A stretch of DNA of 64,000 nt from BOG-908 sp963848205 (GTDB taxonomy: Bacteria; Pseudomonadota; Alphaproteobacteria; Acetobacterales; Acetobacteraceae): the NCBI GenBank assembly GCA_963848205.1, contig CAWKCV010000003.1, positions 1,364,001-1,428,000 of the forward strand, in the 5' to 3' direction. The translations under genes were made by a program, and so were the position numbers. Below the pieces are notes generated by a model. That model did not search any database and had not been told where the DNA came from. It saw only the letters and a program-made list of their open reading frames with translations. This document shows, piece after piece, positions 58,925-64,000 of the stretch (position 1 is its first letter; every line of letters starts with the position of its first letter).

Positions 58925-59347
58925 CTAGCCGGTCTTGGCGATTTCCACATGGGCACGCTGCACGATCGTGCGGAGCAGGGCGTGCAAGGCGGGGGTGGCG
59001 GCATCTGGGCAGGCGTCCGCCATCGCCGCAAGGTTCTGTAGCGCCTGGCTCTGGCCGCCGTCCGAACCGGCCAGGCAGGCAGCCTGCAGGTTTCCCAAAG
59101 CGGCGAGCAAGGCATGGCCATGCTGGCCAGCCGCTTCGTCCGACACGCCTGCCGTCCGATCCTCGGACCCGACGCCCTGCCCTGACGCTATCGCGTAAGC
59201 CGGCGTCAGGCCGATCGTGGCAGGCGTCTGGTCGGCGGCCTCGGGCTCCTCCTGCTCGGCTACGTGAAAGACGGATGCGCCGGCCGCACGACGCATTCTT
59301 CTGACGCCTGGCGCCGTGGAGGTGTGGGTCGTGCGGTCGATCTGCAT
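58925..59347 (-). CDS. fliX: Flagellar assembly regulator FliX
   Basis: 140 residues. N-terminal low-complexity part (MQIDRTTHTSTAPGVRRMRR AAGASVF region, residues 1-70) and a conserved helical C-terminal part: HGHALLAALGNLQAACLAGS, ALQNLAAMADACPDAATPAL and HALLRTIVQRAHVEIAKTG, the ending typical of FliX. In Caulobacter FliX is a class II regulator that couples basal-body assembly to FlbD-activated sigma-54 promoters. It is divergent from flgI, its usual neighbour. AGGAGAG ribosome site five bases before the ATG. Identified by ending and context more than by overall similarity. Confidence 0.8.
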   Translation of the reverse strand: MQIDRTTHTSTAPGVRRMRRAAGASVFHVAEQEEPEAADQTPATIGLTPAYAIASGQGVGSEDRTAGVSDEAAGQHGHALLAALGNLQAACLAGSDGGQSQALQNLAAMADACPDAATPALHALLRTIVQRAHVEIAKTG

Positions 59348-59422
59348 TGTCGCTCTCCTGGCCAGCCGGACCGTTTTTGTGAAATGCACGATCCGGCAAC
59401 TACTTTGTGTTTGTCTGTCGCC

Positions 59423-60607
59423 ATGCCGGATAGGTTGAACATGGTGGGCGGGCGCGGCGCAGACTTGCGGGCAGTGTCGCGGAAATTGGTTTCGGCATTG
59501 CAAAGCTGCGCGTGCCTGGCGGTGCTCGCCTGCATGCTTGTTGCGTGGCCCTGGGCTGTGCACGCGCAGGTTCGCGTGAAGGACATCGCCGATGTGGAGG
59601 GCGTGCGCGAGAACCAGCTCGTGGGTTACGGGCTGGTCGTCGGGCTGAACGGCACTGGCGACAAGTTGGACAATGCGGTGTTCACGCGCGAATCCCTCGT
59701 CGGCATGCTGGAACGGCTGGGCGTGAACACACGCGACCAGATTGCGAAATTGCAGACGAAGAATGTGGCGGCCGTGATGGTGACCGGCAATCTGCCGGCG
59801 TTCGCGCGTACCGGCAGCCGCATCGATGTCAGCGTGTCGGCGATCGGTGATGCCACGAACCTCTCGGGCGGCACGCTGCTCGTCACGCCGATGCTGGCCG
59901 CCGACGGTGAAGTTTATAGCGTCGGGCAAGGTGCGGTCACAACCGGCGCCGTCGCCGCGCGTGGTGGGTCGGGCTCTAGTGTGACGCGCAACGTGCCGAC
60001 ATCGGGCAAGATTGCCAACGGCGCGATCGTCGAACGCGAAGTGCCGTTTGCGCTCGGGTCGCACGATTCGCTCGCGCTGGCCCTGCGCAATCCGGATCTG
60101 ACGACGGCCCGCAGGATCGAGGCGGCCATTGCGGAGGCGCTTGGGCCGGGTGTGGCGCGCGCTCTGGATCCGCGCACTGTATCGCTCAGCCTGCATGGGC
60201 ACGACGTGATCGAGGCGTTGGCCACGATCGAGGATTTGCGCGTGGAGCCGGATGCGCCCGCCGTCGTGGTGATCGACGAGACGAGCGGCACGATCGTGAT
60301 GGGTGCGAATGTGCGCATCAGCACGGTGGCGATCGCGCAGGGCAATCTGACGATACGCGTTTCCGAAGCGCCGCAGGTGAGCCAGCCCGGCGCATTTTCC
60401 GGCGGCAGCACGGCAACCACGCAGCGCAGCACGATCAGCGTCGATACCGATCACGATCACAAATTGGGAATGCTCACCGCATCGCCGACTTTGCGTGACC
60501 TGGTGGCAAGCCTGAACGCGCTGGGTGTGGGCCCGCGCGATCTGATCAGCATATTGCAGGCGATCAAGGCGGCGGGCGCGCTGCAAGCCGATTTGGAAGT
60601 GCGATGA
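59423..60607 (+). CDS. flgI: Flagellar P-ring protein FlgI
   Basis: 394 residues, exported to the periplasm where it forms the P-ring around the rod in peptidoglycan. Signal peptide with core CACLAVLACMLVAWPWAVHA preceded by about 30 residues (a second ATG at 59441 would shorten it). Mature VRVKDIADVEGVRENQLVGY then GLVVGLNGTGDKLDNAVFTR, QTKNVAAVMVTGNLPAFART, AVTTGAVAARGGSGSS, and VSEAPQVSQPGAFSG. The end LRDLVASLNALGVGPRDLIS then ILQAIKAAGALQADLEVR is the standard C terminus. Overlaps flgJ by 4 bp. Needs FlgA (upstream operon) as chaperone. Confidence 0.96.
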   Translation: MPDRLNMVGGRGADLRAVSRKLVSALQSCACLAVLACMLVAWPWAVHAQVRVKDIADVEGVRENQLVGYGLVVGLNGTGDKLDNAVFTRESLVGMLERLGVNTRDQIAKLQTKNVAAVMVTGNLPAFARTGSRIDVSVSAIGDATNLSGGTLLVTPMLAADGEVYSVGQGAVTTGAVAARGGSGSSVTRNVPTSGKIANGAIVEREVPFALGSHDSLALALRNPDLTTARRIEAAIAEALGPGVARALDPRTVSLSLHGHDVIEALATIEDLRVEPDAPAVVVIDETSGTIVMGANVRISTVAIAQGNLTIRVSEAPQVSQPGAFSGGSTATTQRSTISVDTDHDHKLGMLTASPTLRDLVASLNALGVGPRDLISILQAIKAAGALQADLEVR

Positions 60608-60933
60608 CCGCAATCGGCAAGCCGATTGGTCAGGCTGCATCGGCCAAGCAGGCGCCACGCACGCTGATCGGGACGCAGAACGCGGGAGACGTGCGGGCAA
60701 AGCTGCACAAGGCGGCGGAGGATTTTGCGGCAACTGCGCTGAACGCGCTGCTCAAGCCGATTTTTGAGACGACGGACACATCGGACGGGCCGTTCGGCGG
60801 CGGCGCAGGCGAGCGCGCCTTTCAGCCGATGTTCGTCGACGAAGTGTCCAAGCATATCGCGCATCAGGGCGGGCTGGGGCTGGTGGAACCAGTGTTCCAG
60901 CAAATGCTGCGATTGCAGGAGGGCGGGAAATGA
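60604..60933 (+). CDS. flgJ: Rod-binding protein (FlgJ N-terminal domain only)
   Basis: 109 residues, corresponding only to the rod-binding N-terminal domain of FlgJ; the muramidase domain found in enterobacterial FlgJ is absent, as is usual in alphaproteobacteria. Marks: KLHKAAEDFAATALNALLKP, SDGPFGGGAGERAFQPMFVD and KHIAHQGGLGLVEPVFQQML. It caps the growing rod. The start overlaps the flgI stop (ATGA). Peptidoglycan cutting for rod passage must be done by another enzyme. Confidence 0.9.
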   Translation: MTAIGKPIGQAASAKQAPRTLIGTQNAGDVRAKLHKAAEDFAATALNALLKPIFETTDTSDGPFGGGAGERAFQPMFVDEVSKHIAHQGGLGLVEPVFQQMLRLQEGGK

Positions 60934-60961
60934 ACAGCACGGACGAAAAGGGGATTTCTAG

Positions 60962-61369
60962 ATGACGGGGCGAGGAATGTCGGTCAGGACACAGACGGCG
61001 GTGCCGACGATGGATGAAGCGGTGCAGCGGCTCAGCGCGTTGTTGGTGGAGGAGAACGCCGCGCTGGCGTCGATGGATTTTGCGCGCGCCGGTGCCTTGC
61101 TGGCGCCGAAACACTCGGCCGCGGACGCGCTTGCAGCGGCCTGGCGTGCCGCCGATCCGGCGGATGTCGAGCACGACAAGCTGCGGGAACTGGGTGTGTT
61201 GGCCGAAGAAAACCGCCAGTTGCTGAAACGCGCGATGCGCGTTCAGCGTCGCGTGCTCGACCTTGTGGCAAAAGCCGCACGCAGTGCGCCACGGGGCGGC
61301 CGATACGCATCGCGCGGAACGATGGCGCCTGTGGCGGCGGGCGCACAAAGCTTCAAGACCAGGGCCTGA
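60962..61369 (+). CDS. FlgN-like flagellar chaperone candidate
   Basis: 135 residues. It is all-helical: TMDEAVQRLSALLVEENAAL, ASMDFARAGALLAPKHSAAD and KLRELGVLAEENRQLLKRAM, then a basic disordered tail. Long amphipathic helices with the L-x-x-E-N-x-x-L pattern resemble FlgN, the export chaperone for hook-filament junction proteins, and the position after flgJ supports it. Similarity is weak, so the assignment is mostly contextual. The GGGGA ribosome site favours ATG 60962; ATG 60977 is an alternative. Confidence 0.6.
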   Translation: MTGRGMSVRTQTAVPTMDEAVQRLSALLVEENAALASMDFARAGALLAPKHSAADALAAAWRAADPADVEHDKLRELGVLAEENRQLLKRAMRVQRRVLDLVAKAARSAPRGGRYASRGTMAPVAAGAQSFKTRA

Positions 61370-61456
61370 CTCCTGCGCCGTGCCGCACGTGCCATAGGCG
61401 CATGCACGGCACGGAGCAGAAGATTCGAGGCCCGTTTCTAACAGAGGGAGGCTGCC

Positions 61457-62299
61457 TTACTCCTGGTCGAAGTCGTCGTGCTCTTCCTGCTGCTCTGCAT
61501 GATCCGACGCTTCCACTTCGTGCATTGCGGGTTCGGCAACCTTCTTCCGGCGGCCGCGCTTCTTGGGTTCCGTGTCCGCATGCATCTCTGCCGGTGTGTG
61601 CAGTTCGGTGTCCATCGCAGGTGCGCGCGTCTTGCGTGGCTTGCGCGACGCGGCCGATGAGGCACGGCCGGTGCCGTTTGCCGCGGCGCGCTTGGCGGCA
61701 CGACCGGCGACTGTGCGACCGTCGAGCTTGCCCGTTGCCGTCAGCTTCACGCCACGTGCGCTTGCCGCCTTCGGCGCGTGCGTCGTTTTCGCGGCGCGCG
61801 TGGTTGCGGCCTTTGTCGTGCGGGTGGTCGCACCGCGCGTGCTCTTTGTGGCGCGCGTGGTCGCAGCTTTCGTCGTGCGCGACGTGGTCTTCTTGGCTGC
61901 ACCGCGCGTCGTGGTGGCCCGCGCCGTGGTCGCGCGTGCCGCTGTGCCGCGTGTTGCGGTCTTGCGTGCGGGTGCCGCGCGCTTTGCAGGTGCGCGCGTT
62001 GCCGCCGCCTTGGTTCCGCGTGTGGCGGTTTTTTTTGCCGGCGCCTTCGCGGTGGTCGCGCGTGTCGTGCGCGCGGTGGCGGCCTTCGTGGTGCGCGTGG
62101 TTTTAGCCGCACGCGCCGCCGGCTTCTTGGTTGCCGTGGCTTTTGCGCGCGTTGCAGGCTTGGCTTTCGTCGTGCGGGTCGCGGTTGCTTTGGTCGTACG
62201 GCCGGCTGTCTTGCCGGCGGCGGCGCCTCTACGCGTCGTGGCGCGTACTGCCATGGCGCGCGCGCGGCGCGGCTTGGCTGGGGTTTCTTCGGTGCTCAT
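61457..62299 (-). CDS. Histone H1-like, Lys/Arg/Ala/Thr-rich nucleoid protein
   Basis: 280 residues. From about residue 10 to 190 the protein is a degenerate repeat of TRTTKA, TTRAT and KTATRG units (for example TRTTKAKPATRAKATATKKP), highly basic and without hydrophobic core, like bacterial histone H1-like proteins (HctB, AlgP/AlgR3, KapB types) that bind DNA non-specifically. The C-terminal 70 residues change to an acidic tail (DTEPKKRGRRKKVAEPAMHE, then EVEASDHAEQQEEHDDFDQE) with one RGRRKK AT-hook-like motif. A DNA-compacting or chromatin-modulating role is likely. The ATG at 62299 gives MSTEETPAKPRRARAMAVRA; the frame is open upstream. Confidence 0.82.
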   Translation of the reverse strand: MSTEETPAKPRRARAMAVRATTRRGAAAGKTAGRTTKATATRTTKAKPATRAKATATKKPAARAAKTTRTTKAATARTTRATTAKAPAKKTATRGTKAAATRAPAKRAAPARKTATRGTAARATTARATTTRGAAKKTTSRTTKAATTRATKSTRGATTRTTKAATTRAAKTTHAPKAASARGVKLTATGKLDGRTVAGRAAKRAAANGTGRASSAASRKPRKTRAPAMDTELHTPAEMHADTEPKKRGRRKKVAEPAMHEVEASDHAEQQEEHDDFDQE

Positions 62300-62795
62300 G
62301 ATCGTGGTGCTCCGTCGTAATTCAGGCTGGATGATGCAGGCTGGTCGAGTAAGACGCGGCAAGCCGCGCTGAACGTGAGGTTAGACAAACACAAGCTGCG
62401 ATCGGCATCGCATCGGATGGAATAGCAAGTGCGGAGGCATCCGCATCCGCATGTCCCCGAGTGCCAGAGCGGCGACGTGCCCCCCGGGCTTCCGATGTTT
62501 GGCTGGCCGCGTTCAGCGATCGTCGCTCCCGTTTGGCGTATGTTGATGCAGACAGGATTCGTGCGAATCGATGTTCACGTACATGCGCTGTCTCCGCTAT
62601 CGGACGCGCGCGCAAGCATGTCAACGAAAAGCAACAATTGCGCGCGCATTTTTTTCTGAACGCGCTGCAATGATGCCGGATGCATCCGTCTTGCCGACTG
62701 TCGATCCGTATTGTTCGTCGTCACGTTGAGCGACATTGTCCATGTCCGGCGGCGCGAAATTGCACCCTGCAACGCTCACATGCGCGTGTTGCCGA
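62300..62795. other. Intergenic region upstream of the H1-like gene
   Basis: About 500 bp between the H1-like start and the panC stop, slightly lower in G+C around 62600-62740 (ATTTTTTTCTGAACGCGC). Short frames exist on both strands but none has a convincing start, bias or motif. No repeat copy. Confidence 0.5.
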
Positions 62796-63707
62796 TCAGG
62801 TTGCAGCCGCCACCATCACCCCAAGTGTAGGGTCGATATTGTCGAGCAGGCGGACACTGCCCAGCCGGGCGGCGGCGATCAGTCGAGCGCCTGGCTGCAA
62901 CGTTTCGATACGCAGCAATCCCGCATCGACCAACGCCAGATACTCGATCTGCAATCCACGCGCCTGTATGGATTGGCCGGCCGACGCACAGGCGTCGCCG
63001 GCTTGCGCGCCGGCGCGCATCTCTCTGGCCGCATCGCACAGGCCGGCGTACAGCGAAGGCGCGGCCTGACGCTCTGCGGGAGACAGAAAGCGGTTGCGCG
63101 ACGAGAGCGCCAGTCCATCCGCCTCGCGCAGTGTCGGCACTGCATCGATACGCACGCCCAGGCAGAGATCCTGCGTCATGCGACGGATCACCTGCAGTTG
63201 CTGCCAATCCTTCTCGCCGAAACAGGCGATGTCCGGACGCGTCTGCCCGAACAGCTTGGCAACTACGGTGGCGACACCGCGGAAATGGCCGGGCCGCAAA
63301 TCGCCCTCCCAACCGCGTGCCGGGCCTGCGACATCGGTGGCGCCCGCGACATCGATAAATGTCGCGTCACCCGCGGGATACATCTCCTCCACGCCCGGCA
63401 GCCAGACTGCATCGCAGCCTGCACGCTGCAAGTGGGCGAGGTCAGAAGCTTCGTCGCGCGGGTAGCGCGCGAGGTCTTCGTTCGGCCCGAACTGTGTCGG
63501 ATTGACGAAGATGGAGGCCATCACGAAGGAACAAGTGCGCTTGCCATGTGCGATCAGGCTGAGATGCCCGTCATGCAACGCGCCCATCGTGGGGACGAGT
63601 GCGACGGACGCACGCATGTCCCGATCCGGACCGACGCCCGACCGGCCTGCATCCGATAACGACATGCGCACCGCTTCGAGATCGTGGCGTGTGCGGGCGA
63701 TGATCAT
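62796..63707 (-). CDS. panC: Pantothenate synthetase
   Basis: 303 residues. It ligates pantoate and beta-alanine with ATP to pantothenate, the CoA precursor. Motifs: VALVPTMGALHDGHLSLI (with the HxGH nucleotide site), SIFVNPTQFGPNEDLARYPR, DIACFGEKDWQQLQVI, and ADGLALSSRNRFLSPAERQA (KMSKS-like region). Slightly longer than the E. coli enzyme owing to insertions near residue 30 and 190. ATG 63707 gives MIIARTRHDLEAVRMSL, the normal N terminus; the longer open frame upstream has no similarity. Confidence 0.95.
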   Translation of the reverse strand: MIIARTRHDLEAVRMSLSDAGRSGVGPDRDMRASVALVPTMGALHDGHLSLIAHGKRTCSFVMASIFVNPTQFGPNEDLARYPRDEASDLAHLQRAGCDAVWLPGVEEMYPAGDATFIDVAGATDVAGPARGWEGDLRPGHFRGVATVVAKLFGQTRPDIACFGEKDWQQLQVIRRMTQDLCLGVRIDAVPTLREADGLALSSRNRFLSPAERQAAPSLYAGLCDAAREMRAGAQAGDACASAGQSIQARGLQIEYLALVDAGLLRIETLQPGARLIAAARLGSVRLLDNIDPTLGVMVAAAT

Positions 63708-63930
63708 GGCTGAATATCCGAATTGCAGAACAGCGCCCTGAAGGCGTGCGGCGACGCATGTGCCGCACGTCTGGTCAGGGCCGATGCCGGTTCCTTTTGC
63801 CCGCGCGCAGGACGAGTGCAAGTTTGCTTGCGGCTTTTCGGCATTCTTGTGTGGCCGAAGCCGCCGCACCACTTGACGGCGGGCCGAGTTCGGCACCCGA
63901 TCTGACCGCCACATGGAAACAGAGATACCC

Positions 63931-64000
63931 ATGCCTGACCATCTCCCAGTGCGCTGGCAGCCGCAGCGTCTGCCGGCGCCGAGCTTCGCGCCGACATGGC
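63931..64000 (+). CDS. Start of an unidentified gene, truncated by the window
   Basis: An ATG at 63931 opens a frame that runs to the window edge: MPDHLPVRWQPQRLPAPSFA. Upstream AGAGATACCC gives only a weak ribosome site. The Pro-rich start is too short to classify. It is divergent from panC with a 220-bp gap in which I see no repeat copy. Confidence 0.4.
   Translation, partial: MPDHLPVRWQPQRLPAPSFAPTW

Noticed and set aside
59390..59412. Second sigma-54 promoter before flgI (CCGGCAACTACTTTGTG)
   Set aside because: The -12 element is GT rather than GC and the start would fall about 3 bp from the ATG.
63723..63905. 60-codon plus-strand frame between panC and the window end
   Set aside because: No ribosome site, overlaps the panC promoter region, cysteine/arginine content typical of random GC-rich frame.

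Overview
The window is about 64 kb of GC-rich (mostly near 70% G+C) bacterial chromosome with dense, short-spaced genes on both strands. The gene set points to an alphaproteobacterium, most likely Rhodospirillales/Acetobacteraceae: rpoZ-spoT-acpS order, a MucR/Ros regulator, the alphaproteobacterial flagellar regulator FliX, a flgFGAH-(dksA-fliX)-flgIJ block, a one-cysteine DksA, the hopanoid gene hpnH, and a NadQ-type regulator beside nadABC. The family assignment is inference from gene content, not from a search.

Layout. 1-6.8 kb: surface-polysaccharide genes (a GT2-GT9 fusion cut by the window edge, a large protein with repeated GW-containing modules, a GT4 enzyme). 7-10 kb: trmB, metK and an MDR oxidoreductase. 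10.2-14.9 kb: nadQ-nadA-nadB-nadC with two candidate operators. 14.9-20.8 kb: a 166-bp MITE-like insertion, pgsA, a lipoprotein, a SWIM/SNF2 helicase and mscL. 20.8-23.6 kb: a gene remnant, an AT-richer gene-free island and a proline-rich hypothetical gene. 23.6-30.4 kb: vanadium-haloperoxidase-type protein, uppP, SGNH hydrolase, small secreted proteins, a DUF892 protein, a membrane protein and tRNA-Val(CAC). 30.5-35.4 kb: leucine/isovalerate catabolism (mccA, mccB, isovaleryl-CoA dehydrogenase). 35.6-43.3 kb: mucR, thiolase, a frameshifted hpnH, tlyA, a diguanylate cyclase, mnmA and exported small proteins. 43.4-47 kb: two tandem OmpA-family paralogs and a 2-hydroxyacid dehydrogenase. 47.1-50.3 kb: rpoZ, spoT, acpS. 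50.4-54 kb: DUF1428 protein, two tandem class I aminotransferases and a Gly/Ser-rich secreted protein. 54.2-61.4 kb: flagellar basal-body block preceded by a sigma-54-type promoter. 61.4-64 kb: histone-H1-like protein, panC and the start of a further gene.

The most distinctive feature is a family of about 25 copies of a roughly 40-bp stem-loop repeat (core GTCC-T6-G-A6-GGAC followed by CAAAAAACTTTTG, plus a variant with AAGGCCTTCTTTTCTGAAG). Copies sit at gene borders as singlets or as inverted pairs enclosing a small palindromic core that often carries GCTGTCGCGA. The outer end of each copy always faces the adjacent gene. The arrangement resembles REP/REPIN elements rather than plain terminators. 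One copy is split by the MITE, one pair forms the apparent N-terminal coding region of a hydrolase, one supplies a stop codon and another directly abuts a TTG start. No CRISPR array, rRNA, prophage or complete transposase gene was seen.
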